64,000 bases of DNA. Origin: Leptidea sinapis (taxonomy: Eukaryota > Arthropoda > Insecta > Lepidoptera > Pieridae). Every line of letters begins with the position of its first letter. Positions within the stretch are counted from its first letter, which is position 1. Where the stretch lies: the NCBI RefSeq assembly GCF_905404315.1, contig NC_066287.1, forward strand, positions 3,410,001-3,474,000, in the 5' to 3' direction. Shown here piece by piece: positions 47,201-62,200 of this stretch. Below the pieces are notes generated by a model. That model was not told the DNA's origin. It saw nothing but the letters and a program-made list of their open reading frames with translations, and ran no database searches. A program made the translations under genes and the position numbers.

Positions 47201-50200
47201 CTTACTTTATATAGCTGATTCTAACAAAGAGAGTCATATTTCTGTGGGAAAGTAATTTGTTACATCAGCAATATTGTTTCCATAAGGTTCTACACGTGAA
47301 AAGTAAACGTACCTACGACTTGTTGCTATGCTCTACTTTGGCTGACAAAGCATAAATCTATAGGGTGAGCACCCTTAAGTCGCCCGTTGTTCTCAGGTCT
47401 GAGACATTATCTAATGTAATTTCATATCCTATTTTGAATAAAAATATCTAAATTTGAATTTATTCTCATCAAGACCAAAAGCTCAAACGAGTACAATAAA
47501 TAGTATAATTATTAAAGATCTCTATAGATTTGCTTGATTTTCTTTGAGAGGTCGGTACATTGTGTGTCGTTTACTACATCATTTAACACGGGAAATCTTC
47601 CGGACGAGCTGTTTGATCTGATTCCTCACTCTGAATTCACATACATATATATTATATTCACATACATATTCACATATACCACAACCAAAAACTACAATAT
47701 TGCACTCATCACAAATCTTCATAGGATCTTTCTGGAACTTTCAAGAAAACTGTTGAATGAACTTTCCATTTGGACTTCGCATACGAGGGTCGCGTTCGTT
47801 TTTATATCTCTAGCCACTGGGCCGATAAGCCACAGTAAGCAATTTGGCGTTGTCAGTATGACGAGAGATCTCGAAGTGAAACATTCATTATCTAGTTTGA
47901 GGCATAAATTTTCGAATAGGTAGTAGTTTTTGACGTTCAATAAGTGATTTCGTAACTGTTGAAATGATCACTTAAAATCAGGCGATACGAATGCCTATTA
48001 TGCCACCTATCCTATAAAATCCACGGCAAACTTGATTTCGTCCGTATATAAACAATAATAAATCTCGAAGCAACATCACAATACATAGTTTACAAATCAC
48101 CGGGAAACGATATCTGTTATCGAATATTAAGGTCACTGTGCGCTCGATATGTTGACAGCGTACTTACTATAATATATAAAATATAAATTACAATATTATT
48201 TCGATCTAAAACCTATCATAATATTATAAAGAGGTAAAGTTTGGCTGTAGGGGGTAATCTCTAGATCTCTTGAACCGCTTTTGAAAATTACGCTATTAAT
48301 AGAAAGCCACGTTATTGTGAGTGTCACAGGCTATATTGTCATCATCATCATCATACCATCAGCCGGAAGACGTCCACTGCTAGATAAAGACCTCCCCAAA
48401 GATGTCAACGATTCTGGCTCTGCATCAGATGAGGCATAGAGTCACATTCACATTCGTCCATAGTGCGATTTCATGAAACTTTCTTCTACGCACGACCAAT
48501 TTGAAAGCTTTATTATGCGCGATTAAAAAAAAACGAGTACTACACGGCCACATGATCTCTGGATCTCGCTGGAACGTGAAGCCCCCTACCGTGCTCCTCT
48601 CCTCGCGCTCGTCCTGTTGCATCAGTGCGGCTTGCAGTTTCATTACCGTCAGGTACATATCGTGATATTTTCGTGCTATCACTGCTTTGTTTTTGAAGTT
48701 ATCATCGTTCCGTTTTGTCTTTTGTTGTCAATAGTTCTGTGTTTCTGTTGTACTGTGCCATTATAATAGTTCTGTCAGAAAAATAAAATCTTTTTTTACT
48801 TATTACAGATTCTGTCATTGTTTTATCGTCATTATAATAATAATCAGCATCACAACACAATTTATAATACTGCCAAAATGAATTCTAGTGGTGCTTGTTT
48901 TGCACACCGTAACTAAGCGGCGGTGTGACGTCATCGACGTCAGACAGAGATAATGTAATCGGATAGTACATTGAGATAAAATACCGGCAGTTCCTGTAAA
49001 TCCTTTGGTATAGCAAGGGAGGCGGTGGTGATCTGTATCTACAAATTACCCTTATGTTCGTTTGTTCTGTTCCACAAAAAATAAGGCTTTGATGTGCATG
49101 TTTCCAGATGTCGATGTGCAGTGCGCCGCTCCGTGAGCTGAGCAACCCTGGCGCGTCGGGCAGCATATTCTACCTGACGAACGACGACGAGTTCATCATC
49201 AAGACCGTGCAGCACAAGGAAGGCGAGTTCTTGCAGAAGCTGCTCCCCGGATACTACTTGAACCTCGATCAGGTAAACAAACACTTCTGTAAAGACCGTC
49301 TTCGTACTTCAATCAAACTTGAACTAACCGGCGCAAAATTAATACCTTAGAGATGTGGTGTTGGAGATGACTCCTGAACATCCCTTGGACGGCTTTCCGC
49401 ACCAATTCCATCTTAAAAGAACTGAATTTAAAAGAAAGGCTATCGTCGACCGTGCGACTACGAATTCTGAAGTTCTTTGGTCACATTTTCAGAAATAGTT
49501 TCTTAATGATTATTCTCAAATGATATCGATAATCGAGCAGTGCCACACGTAATTAATATTATGCTCGACCTTAGCTTGCTTGACATGAGGTCAAAAATCA
49601 CTTAACTATAGGTGGGCATCGAATGACTCTCGCGAAACTTCGACGTGATAAAGATATAATTACTATTTATTTTATTTATTATAATTTCAGAACCCCCGCA
49701 CGTTACTACCAAAGTTTTTCGGCCTGTATTGCTACCAATGTAACAGTAAAAACGTGCGGCTTGTCGCCATGAATAACCTTCTACCTTCATCGGTCAAACT
49801 TCACCAGAAATATGATCTCAAAGGATCCACATATAAGCGAAAGGTATGTTGCTACCTGTTTTTTAATGACTTCCAAATGATAGAGTATTCGGTATTTTAT
49901 TATTGAATTATTGAAATTCTTTGGGGGTGTTCCTGTGATGATTTCAATTAGGTTTAAGCAGGTTATTTTCCGCAACTTGACGTTTTATGTGTGCCTTATT
50001 TGCGTGATGGGTTGGCGGTGTTACTCCTGCCAACCCAATTCTACCAGTAAGACCAGCAAACCATTGATATTGCTTGGTAGTGACTTGGGCCTTCCAAGTT
50101 ATTGTACTATGTATTCCGCTACTACTTGACACTTCAGAATGACATGGGCGGCTATTTCTTTCGCCCCTAAACAGGCTCTGCATAGAGCTGCTGTAACACC

Positions 50201-53200
50201 TAAAGCTTACAACTGTTTGTTTATTATAGCATGACCGGTTTAAGATACCACTTACACGTATAAAAAAGCGAGTACACCGTTATTAAAGGGCGACAACGCT
50301 CTTGAGATTTCCGAGGGTAAAGTGGACAACGGTGTATACTTAAAATCAAGTGACATCAATATCGTAAGATCTATCCGAGACTATGAATCTCATGTGAGTT
50401 CATATTACTTCCTTACCCACCTCGCTTCGCTTTCCTAAAGCGCGGAACAGCGCTATCGGCATAATACAGTAATAGAACACTACTTTAACTTGATACTAGA
50501 GCGCCCGAATCGACGCACGCACACGTACCCACGGCTTATACGGTCGCTAAGCAATCTTGGGAGGACAAAACTATTTGAGTGCCACGTTGTACACCGCAAG
50601 GACTGGTCGCTGTCCAAGTTAAATTAGCTGTGCCGCGCTGTCCACGTCGTCAATCTTTTCGTTTGTACTAATCCCAGCGCTCCGCCCAGACGTATATATA
50701 AATTTGAAGAAGACCGCTGAGTAACGCTACTGTTCTTTTACTATATTATTAAAATCACTAACGTGTATTCTTTCTAACAGGCCAACAAATCGGAAAGACA
50801 GAAACGATCGCCCACGTACAAGGATCTGGACTTCATGGAACACCACACCGAGGGGATATTCCTGGAGGCGGATACTTACACGGCGCTGATAAAGACCATG
50901 CAGAGAGACTGTCGGGTGCTTGAGAGTTTTAAGGTAGGTTTTATATAAATGCCTGAACGTGCACTAGTAACCCAAACTTTTTCAGTCGAAGGCAAATAAA
51001 CTTTTTTTCAATTAGGCTTAAGTCTTTATTTCAATTAAATTAAGCGCTTTATAAATATAAATTACTGAATCTACTATATGTTTGAAAGGCATAAGCTGAG
51101 CCCGCGAGAAGAACATACAAGAAACTCAACGGCCACTCTTTTCAATCAAATAGAGAATTTTACAATGGCTGTAATAAACAAAACAAATTAGTTTTTAGGT
51201 GCTGCATCCAGTATATGAATCTTATTAATAGAATATTAATTATTTCATAAAAAGTAATAAATAGAAAACTGTATAAAAATAAGTTGTTCTTGAAAATATA
51301 CGCAATCCCCAACAATAAATGACGTTCGATCTTGTCGATACGAGAATACGAATCATACGATTTCCCTAAATCAGGAGATAGCTTCATCACAGTCGGATCA
51401 GAACTGAACCGTTAATTTGTGGTTTCAACTTTTACACATACAGTCGCTTCGATCTCTATTCTCGTTTTGTTACGAGATTAAGGCTTCTGGGAACCTCCGG
51501 GCTGGTTGGTGGCTTACCTAATAGGCCTATAGTTACATAGTATTATCTTTGATTAACGCGCGTGTAATTGTAACTGTGTTTTTACATTACTCTATGGGAA
51601 AAAATTACATTTTTATTGTTATTTTTGCTAACCCACAACTCCGTTCCTGAAACGATCTCAGTAACAATCTAGCGTCTTGGCATAAAGGCATTTTCTCAAA
51701 ATTGATTCCTTTAGAATTCTTTTTGATGTCATTTCTAATAACTATTAGATACTACTAGCGCTTCGGAAACAAATGGCGCTCTGAGAGAGAAGCATCGGCG
51801 CAAGAAACTCTCCCAGCATTAAATGTAATCTGACACGTTATGATGCACACAATGGTCAGCTAGTAATGATGCACTTTTACTTTTACGAAAAAACTAGTAT
51901 AGAAACGAAAATACAATTACACTATTTTTAATTGTTTAAAGTGTTTTATTTAAAAAGGCGTACACAAACTTTTCTATCAAGAAATCGGGGTGTATGTAAA
52001 ACTTTGCTGCACTAAGTATCTCCAAACTTAAAGCCATGAAATTATTATGATCTCGTGAATTTTGGTAACTAATTTAACAACATGTATTTTAACATTTTGG
52101 GCCCCAGATTTACCAAGCGCTGTGATAAAAGTATACTTCTCTCACATTTTCATCTCATCATATAAATGTATTCTGAATCAAAATAATCTCATTAACAGAT
52201 AATGGACTATTCTCTTCTGGTCGGTATCCATAACCTGGATGAGGCGCAACGTGAAAAGAACGAGGAGAGGAAACGAACAGAATCGGGCCAGAGCGACGAT
52301 GAAGACGGAGAGAAGAAGACTGGACTCAATAGAACGCGGTATTTATAAGATTTAATTATATAGTCTTTGCAATAAACCGCGACATATGTACAACGCAGAT
52401 ACTGTCAGGCACGAGTAGTGCGCACGCTTCTCATTGGTTGTCCTGAAGGCACAAGACCTGCAAAAACCAAATTTCTAAGAATTTTATATGAATACATTTT
52501 TATTTTAATAATTACCAGTTATGATAAACCATTATAACATATTGTAAAAAATGGCTGTTTACTAAATCCTACTACTCCGCAGCTGAATTCCTAAGTGATT
52601 GGGCAGTCTGGGGCTAGATTATGATTTTTTTATAGCAATAACAATGACAGTGCAAAATTGTATATTTTATTAAGAAGAGCGCAAAAAAGAATGCTGAGAG
52701 AGTTTCTTTCGTCGCTTCTTCTCTCTCAGAGCGCCATTTGTTCCCGAAGCGGTGGTAGTGTTAGAGAAATCACATCAAAAAGAATTCTAAAAGAAACAAT
52801 TTTGAGAAATTAAAGACCGTGGAGATCTTTTGAGGAGGCCTTTGTCCAGCAGCGGACATTTTCCGGTTGATGATGATGAATTGCCTTTTTTGGGTCTAAA
52901 AAAAAGAAGGCCTGGTAAAAAGGTTATAATATAAACGTACTTAAATAATAAAATAAATTTTTTGAGCGTCGGTGGTGGAATAGTTTGAACCATGGGGCTC
53001 CGACCATGGAGTTACGTAGCAATGTATTTTCAGTTTTCGAATTCATATTATGCATGTCACAGGAATCTCCGTTGTGGTATGAGAACACCAAACACAAACT
53101 ATGCTCTTATACGTGTCACGCCTTAAATTCGTGTACCGATACGCATGCGTGCAAAACGGTACGCTGCTCTTTCACACCACACCCCATCGTTGATCGTTGT

Positions 53201-56200
53201 CTTGTGGTTGAGTGGACTCTCTAGTTTACTATTACACATGTATTTGTGTTAAAGTTGGAAAGGTGAAAAATATCACGTGGGGTATTATTTGTTTATTTTA
53301 ACTCAAACATTGAATTTTATAGTAAATTAATACCATAGTAGTTCTTTAATAATATAAGCCTGAGAGTTAATTATAAATAAACGCATCTAAAATGGCGCCG
53401 TTTTACCCAAACTCAGAAAAGGGAATAAAATTACGATTTAATTTTGCTTTAGTACACAATGTATAAGAATTATTAATTACATATATAACTAGTAATTCTT
53501 TATTTTTTCGTTGACTGTACCGTCTAGTTGTTCAGGTACCTTGGACGCCATTTTATATTCGTTGATTTATTGTTACGGCTTATAGTTTACACTATTATTT
53601 GTATTTCAATTTCGCACCTATCTTAAAAGGGTTAAGGTTTATTATTGTAAATACAATATTTCCAGATCGGAACAGGCCAAGGAGGATTTCAAGGCTCAAG
53701 TGAAACGGACACAGTACGGATACTTTTTGTTATTTTGTCCGTTCTAATATCACCCGTCCTTGTCTGTCATGCATTCTCTTCTAATACTTGTGTGCTGTCT
53801 CTTTCTAACACGTTTGGGTGTGCATGGGTTGTCATATAGTTGGGAATATGCATGTGGTTTGGAGTTGTTTAGAGTTTAGTATATATATTTCATCGGATAT
53901 AAGTAGTTCAATCGTACAAAAATTAACTATTATGTAGTTGGTAGGTTAAATATAAAAAAAGAATTTCCGCCATTTTAAATTTAACCATCGAAACTTTCGC
54001 TTACCTTTTAAAGGAATACCATTCATTGGGTGCCCATTAATGAGATTCATTTTAAATCCTACTCTACGCGGATCGTAGCTACTTTGGAATGAAATCAGTT
54101 GACGCACTCTCCGGATCGACTCGTAGCAATATAGATAATATTTAAAAAAAATATATATTAACGCAAGGTAACCCAACGACCGTCAAAAAATTCCGTCAAA
54201 ATATAAATAAAACAAATGAAGAACACGTTACAAATTGATTTTCTCGCCGATATTTCGCCTGCATATATTTTGTACGTATAATGAGTGACGAACTTTCGGC
54301 CTGGTTGTCATATCAATAATAAGACGGTTTCCTAAAAGGTGCAGTATGAATAAATTATAAATATAGTACGTTTATATACAAATGATTTAAGTTTTCTTTA
54401 GTGTTAATCCCGCCAATATTTGTTTTGAGACTCATGAGTCTCGTGCCAGATTTCGGCGAGACAACACGTCCTGAGGATGCCTCGTGTAGAGGCGAAACAC
54501 GCGTCGAATTGTTTAAAAAGAAATATTGGCGGAATTAACACTAAAGAAAACTTAAATCATTTGTATAATTATGGATTTCCGCAAAGTAACGCCTACTTCA
54601 ATATTTTTTTTATAGTACGTTACTTCTATAGCGTTATAAAATGTGGTTGGAATTGTTCGAATTTCTTTTCTAGTGTGATTGTCTTAACCCCTATTTAACT
54701 ATGCATGTACGTTTCTTTCACTGTCTTCTATCCGTAATATTTGTGAGATAGGCATGATATCAATATTGACTAACAGCATGACCAATAGAATCGTAAGGCA
54801 AGAATGTAAATTTCAAATTACTGTAGACACGTATGTAAGTTTCGAATGACTTTAGATAAGTTTAATCTTAGGTCTATAGCACTTACACCTTAGGTAGACT
54901 TGTGATGCGTTAATATAAGGTGCGGTACCTTGCGTCTGTCTATTTTTGTAACAAACAACAGTTATTTGTTCAACAAGATAAGCAAAGTTTATTTTTGTTG
55001 CTAATGCCGAGTTTGAATCCCGAAGCGAAGGAATTCTATAACTGTATCTCGGACGTAGCGAGTGATTCTAAATTATATTTTTGAGCCCAGTGTGAAATTC
55101 AAAGGCACAAGAAAAATCACTTTTCTTGCTTGCTCGATACTACACCTCACCAGCAAAAAAGTTCACGATGTTAGAATACTATTTATTGTTTTTTTTTTTT
55201 AAATGAAAATACGAGACGAGACGAGCAGGACGTTCAGCTGATGGCAATTGATGCGCCCTGCCCATTACAATGAAGTGCCGCTCAGGATTCCTGAAAAACC
55301 CCACAAATTCTGAGCGGCACTACAACTGCGCTCGTCACCTTGAGACATATTGAAATGTGAAGTCTCATTTGTCCAGTAATTTCACTTGCTACGGCGCCCT
55401 TCAGACCGAAACAGTAGCGCTTACACATTACTGCTTCACGGCAGAAATAGGCGCTGTTGTGGTAACCATAATCTAGCTGGCATCCTGTACAAAGAAACCT
55501 CCCACTGGCCAAATGGAGAGTTAAATAACGTTTTCTATTTATATACAAACACATTAGCCAGTTTAGTTTTACGTTAGGTTGGCAATTGTCATTTATCATC
55601 AGGTACCATCAGTTGACTTCGTCTGTTTGTCCTCCTTTTCTATAAAAAAAAAATCAAAATGATAAGATGGAGTAAGAATTCTTGACTCTTCTTATCAATT
55701 TTCCACCCCAGCCTCCCACTGGTAGTTATCACTCGCTTTTTTGCGTTCGGATCTTCGTACGGTGTAGATCGTGACTCGTTGATGCACGTATAATCAATAT
55801 TCAACAAAATAAACACTCAAAAAATAATTAATTAAATCTTAAGAACAAATTTACCTACCTATTCAGAAAAAACAAAGATGTGTTGTGGTGTTTGTTGTTG
55901 ACTTTCGCCTCACTGGTTTTATTCTGCAAATGCACAATTTTTTAGTTAAAGAGGTGATTTTTTTTAATAGTGTGTGACAAGTTGTTCGCCCAACTAATAA
56001 AAAACTTGCGAGATGCGAGTCACACACGAAATAATTAATGTTGAAGAAAGGTTACTATTATACAAATTTAATTTGTACCAGAATTCATGGAGGATGGCGG
56101 GATGTTTGTGAGAGTTGAACAAGACATACCAAATCAATTTATTACTTTTAAAGTGATATCCCCAAGTACTGGGATTAATTGGACGTGGTTCCTGAAAAAC

Positions 56201-59200
56201 GTTCCGAGCCACCAACATCACATTTTAAGGAATTCGTCTTTAAAGTTTAATAATAAATATTAGTGCATTCGATACATGTGGGTTGGTCTACGAAGTCATG
56301 ATATCATTTAAAGAGTGACTAGTAGGGCTGCCATTTTTTGTCAGTTCGTTAATATGGATCACGTGACCAGTTTTGTGTTCTTAACTCAATTTCGACGTGA
56401 TGTTGGTTTGGAACGTTTCCGGGACTCAAACCAGCGACCTCTCATCATTATTATTATTATTATTATTGAAATCGAGTAACAAAACATGCGGACGAATTGA
56501 GAATTTCCATTTCATTGAAGTTGGTTGAAAATACTATGATTATTTTTTTGATGATCGTATTTGTGAAACAGGTCAATAAACCGCCAACGATTGGTGGCGC
56601 ACTCCACGGCGATGGAGAGCATTCAGGCGGAGAGTGAGCCAATTGATGAAGAGGAAGATGTGCCGTAAGTATCATCACCGGAATTTGACTGAAAAATGAG
56701 AGCAGCTAAGAAAATCAAGATTATCTTAGCTACCCTCATTTTCTCAAGGGCAAACAATCTATTCTATTTAGATTCAAATATTATCTTCTGCCCATCCTTT
56801 TATTCGTATTCCTTTTTTTACCTAATTATATATGTATGTATTTAAAATTGCGTTGAATATTATTTCTAGAAACTTTATACTGTGGATGTTAATGTTATTA
56901 AGAGTAGGAAACCGTTTTTTAAAATTCAAATATTTGAAAATGTAATTAAAAATATTCCAGAATTTTTAGCCCTTATTATAAATCAATTTCTTATAAGAAC
57001 TAAGGCTGAGATCTATAAAGCGTAGACTTCGCTCAAGCTTTTGCATAATCTTTCGTTTCTAGTCATTTTTTATTGAAGTAGGCGTTACTTTACGAAAATC
57101 CATAATTATACAAATGATTTGAGTTTTCTTTACTGTTACGAGACAACACGTCCTGACGATGCCTCGTGTAGAGGCGATACACGTGTCGAATTGTTTAAAG
57201 ACAAATATTGGCGGAATTAACACTAAAGAAAACTCAAATCATTTGTCTAGTCATTTCGACAGCTGAACTAATACCGACCCTAATCTAAGACAGCCCAATG
57301 CATAAGTCAAGTTCACGTTTTATCACACTCAGCTAAGTTTTACCTAAGTAAAGTCTGAGCAAAGTCTAAGTACGCTCTATAGATCTCAGTCTAACAATCC
57401 GGCATTATTCTAAAGGACCTAATGAAGGTTATAGTAATGTTATCTTTAATTAACGCGAGTGTTACACATTTAAATAAAACACTTTTTAAAGGATTCAAAC
57501 GAGTGTTATTCAAATTCAAACATTTTTATTCAAAATAGGATGTGACATCACTTATTGAAAGTCAAGAAACTACCACCCATTCCAAAATGAATGCCTCAGA
57601 CCTGAGAAGAATGGGCGCAACAAACTCAGCGGGCTTTTTTTTTTCATCGAATACATATGTTTACAAAGTAATATTGTACAATTAAACTTATCATTTAATA
57701 GCCTGAGGGCGGTCAATCCATTCCCAATCTGTGGTATCATTAAGAAAGTCATTTATGTTATAGTAACCTTTACCACACAAACGTCTTTTAACAATTCTTT
57801 TGAATAACGTAATACAATATTGAAACTGTGTTCTTACATTAGATTTTGCGTAAAAGTTAAATTCTCATTATTATTTTAGTTAACCGGACGTTGCCAAATG
57901 TCTACAGCATGTACCACGTCCGAGGCAATAAATGGCGCTAAACTTCTAAATGACAACTATGACAAATACTATCTTGACATATTTCATTCGCGGTCCCTCT
58001 GATAACGCTATCTGGAAAGTTCTTGAAACGTCGGGTGAACTAAAATAATAATAAAAATGTAACTTTTACGCAAACATACACACATTTTAATGCTTTAAGA
58101 AGTGTCTTTTTTGAATTCTAATGAAGGTTGTTAAAGAAATATTTGTCTTTAAATCTCGCAGGCCCGGCGGTATTCCAGCTAGGAACGCGCGCGGGGAGCG
58201 TCTGCTCCTATTCCTCGGTATCATCGACATCCTGCAGTCCTACCGGCTGAGGAAGAAACTGGAGCACACGTGGAAGAGCATGATACATGACGGGGTGAGT
58301 CTTAGAGCATTCTCTACTCCCAGGGCTTTTACTTGTGGGAGGCTACTTTGCACAGGATGTCGCCGAGATTATGGGTAGCACAACGGCGCCTTTATCCGCC
58401 GTGAAGCAGCAATGTGTAAGCATTATTGCCTTTCGATCTGAAGGGCGAATGAGACTTAACATCTTATGTCCTTAATCCTGAGTGGCGCTGTTATGGGCAG
58501 GGCGTATCAATTACCATCAGCTGAACGCCCTGCTAGTCTCGTCCCTTATTGTCATAAAAAGAGAGTCGTAATATTTTATTTTTATTGCTGGGTCCTCCAA
58601 TAACGAATGAAGGCGAAAGAGTATTTATTAAAAAGAAACTTCACAATATTCGAACTGTAATTGAATCTAACAAGAGATTTATTTTTCATGGAAAAAGCGA
58701 CCAGTCGATCAAAACGTCCTTATTTTATGATACTTGCCCTGCCTATTGACATCCAGTGTCACTCAGGATTCTTGTTCAAAACAAAAAGTTGTGAGTGACA
58801 TCACAATAATTGTGTCGCCACTTTGAGACATATGATACAATAGCTACAGCGCCCTTAAAATCGAGATAATGATGCTTTTTTATGAAAATAAGGGACGATA
58901 CGGGCAGGACGTCCAGCTGATGGTAATTGATACGCCCTGCCCATTACAATGCAGTGCCGCTCAGGATTCTTGAAAAACCCCAAAAATTCTGAGCGGCACT
59001 ACAACTGCGTTCGTCATCTTGAGACATAAGATGTTAAGTCCCATTGCCCAGTAATTTCACTAGCTACGGTGCCCTTCAGACCGAAACACAGTAATGCTTA
59101 CACGTTACTGCTTCACGGTAGAAATAGGCGGCGTTTTGGTACTCATAATCTAGCCAGCGTCCTGTGCAACGGAGCCTCCGACTGGTGCTTGCACATTATG

Positions 59201-62200
59201 TGGCGTTCCTCCACAGTGCGGTTTCTCAAAGGAACTTTCTTCCAGGTACAAAAAAGTGGAACGAAGTTCCTTGTGCGGTGATTCCATATATAGTCCCACC
59301 TCGATACATCCAGTTATTTTTGCATGATTTCCTTCAACAATAGGTATACCTTTATATAATATACCGCGCATTTTCTTATAAAATACGTCTGTGACGTTCT
59401 TTTTTTATTTCAGGACACAGTGTCGGTGCACAGACCTAGCTTCTACGCGCAGAGGTTCCTCGACTTCATGGGCAAGACCGTGTTCAAGAAGATACCTTCG
59501 TGTACGTATCTGTTAAATTATCACATACTCTATGAAATGCGAATGCGCTTCACAAATCCTCCTTATGTTACTTGTGCTATGATTACGGGGCATATTACGT
59601 TATATGCCAGTTGTTATTGGTAGATAAATTTATCTACTCTCTCTCTCCCTCTCTCTCTGTTTTTTCTTGTGTATAAATTAGATTTAAGTCAGTGCATATG
59701 TACTGACCAACCGTATGTATAAACATAGGGTAGAAAAATGTATCTGCCAAAAATAATGACGTTCTATAACATGTAGACAAATCACGTCGTATAAAACGAA
59801 GTCGAAATATGGAACATGACACAAATAACACCATAATAAGCTTCAACTGTTATATCTATACATATACTCACGTACGAGTAAAAAAAGAAGGACTCCGCGC
59901 CGTGATATTAGCAAGTGAATCACCGTTATGCTAGTGTGTGTGCGGTTACGGTGGATACTGGTTACACAATTTTTTCTCCCTTAAATAATCATATATGGCC
60001 ACAAATACTATTGTAGTATCGTTTTTACACTTTTACACAACGCGCGACGGCATTTTTAAAATATTTTATTGAGACGCAAACTGATCTGTCACAGACGATG
60101 ACAATTCTCATAATGGCCGCCTATCGGCCTGTACTACTTTAAGTGTGTGCGTGGGGCTATGTATTTACACGTTAATCGGCTTGTTTTGGTGCTACACTAT
60201 TATGTAAGGTGACACGGAGTCCTTATTTTTTTACTAGTCCCTGCATATACTCTATAATATTCTTGATGAATAAGCAGCAATGTAGAATATTTATTAAATT
60301 CAGATTTGATTCGGACAGTGACATTCGACGGAAGGAGACAAGGGTGCTTACTTTGTCTTTAAGCACACTTTTGCCGTTCCGTTATCAGACTGCGAATGGT
60401 ATGTCCATGTGTATAGAACGTCCTTGGCAATTAACAACATGCTGTAGTCATGGCACTTGCAATTGCGTCTACATGTATAGAGAGTTACATATCTACGTGT
60501 TCCTTCATTTATTTCCGTATAAAAATATAAGTGTCTACAATATCTTTGTTTGTTTCTATAGAGTGTTCAGGTTTGGGCGATACTGCTCAGTCTATTCCGT
60601 AAAGAACCAACGTTCACAGATGTTGGAGTGGTTAAGTACGGATTGCACATTTCGATGTCATTTTGTGGATCAGTTCACCATATCCTATAACTTTTTTAGA
60701 CAAACGGGTTACCACATATACACCTACGAGTTTTATAAAAGTTAAGCAAAACATATAGATTTTCCTTAACTTAATATATTGTATCCACTACAATCTCGTT
60801 TCTAACCATACTGTCGACCTTTTACCCTCAGGGCCCCTTTCACCAACCTCTGTAAATTAGCCTAAAGAAGGCTTATCACTAGTTAAAGTCATCCGTTACT
60901 TTACGTAAGAATTTCATGGAAATCACATAACGTACAATACTCGGTGAATGTGCCGTTTAATTCTTGCATCATTCACTTAACCAATGTAATGATGAAGCCT
61001 TGAGATACTCATTGTAATGTCTTGATATCTATTTTGAATTAAATATATGTTAACAATCATTGTGCCCAAACGCAAGACATTACACTCATAATTTTTGCTT
61101 GTCATTTACCGTTATTTGGGAATTAACTAATCAACGATTTAATTGGACATGGTGAAGGTGGTCCGTAATTTCTTTCCATCTATCTGTGTGAATGTAATTA
61201 ACTATTGGCTAGTTTCATTGGGGTGTGCTTTCTGTTAGAATAAAGGTTACTGTTACATGTGCTCTTAAACAGCTCAATTTGCATACAAATTATGGGTAAG
61301 AAAGAAACTAAGATCGCTTCCTAGTTTTCCGAATCGAATTTTCCAAGCCTAGCGCGGAAAACAACAAAATAAAAATAATAACAAGCTCATCCGAAGCAGT
61401 ATGCGACGCGAGCCAACTCAAATCAGCATCACCAGCCCTTGACAACGTATTTTGTTTTCATTCTAACACGAAACTCGGTAGCACCGCAATACTGTAATAG
61501 ACTATAACTAGAGCAATGTAATGCCACAGATGTACAAAAATATGGTTAACTTAGGGGCGGCGATTTAACGAACGGTGGAACCGACTTAGTCACAATACAA
61601 GTAATACAATAGTAACGTAACTCATCGCTCTCCATCAAATTTATACCTACGTCTGGACGGAGCGCTAGGGCAGCTAATTTAACTCGGACAGCGACACCAG
61701 TCTCTCAATAGTTTTGTCTCCCCAAGATTGTTTAGCGGCCGTGTAAATCGTGTGTAAAGTACTATCAATTACTGTATTGTGACTTGGTAGCGCACTGTCT
61801 TTAATAATTGCGTTTAATCATAGCGGTCATTTGCTATTTAAATGAGTAAATAAAGCTTTTTTATGTTTTTTTAGTCTTAAGGTCTTCGTAGTGCTAATCT
61901 CTAAAGGCTAGTTCACACTGAACGCGGTATGGGACCAGCGGCAATAATAAGCGTTTCTAGATTCATTAGAATTAAAATGTTTAAAATTACTAGTAACTAT
62001 CTACAGAGCAGGACGTTACCAATCGTGTTCCTCCACAGTGAGGTTTCGAAGAAACTTTTTCCATGTGCAACAAAACTATGCAGTGGAATCAGTTTCTCTC
62101 CGCGATGTCTTACGATTCAGTCTTGGAATCTTTCTTTTATTTCTGTTATAACTCTGGTGTTGTAAGAGAATGTAGGCGACGGCTATCACTTACCATCAGG

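Larger units (their letters stand above)
57004..57391. mobile_element. PIF/Harbinger-like MITE interrupted by the ribozyme repeat
   Basis: Inverted ends GGCTGAGATCTATAAAGCG / GACTGAGATCTATAGAGCG, with TAA on both sides (57001-57003, 57392-57394). The centre is occupied by foldback copy 3 (57064-57250), so this MITE is older than that insertion. Confidence 0.8.

Noticed and set aside
49039..49284. 81-codon minus-strand frame
   Set aside because: Shadow of PIP5K exon 5 on the opposite strand.
56445..56466. ATT-repeat tract as a CRISPR-like or regulatory array
   Set aside because: Simple trinucleotide microsatellite with no spacers.
60209..60745. 178-codon open frame as a novel gene
   Set aside because: No motif, no initiation or splice context, Cys/Tyr/Phe-rich composition typical of AT-rich chance frames, and its first part overlaps a repeat shared with 22690-22830.
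60833..61220. Possible further MITE starting gggcccctttcaccaacc
   Set aside because: The left end resembles a Harbinger-type terminus, but I could not find a matching inverted end or target duplication.
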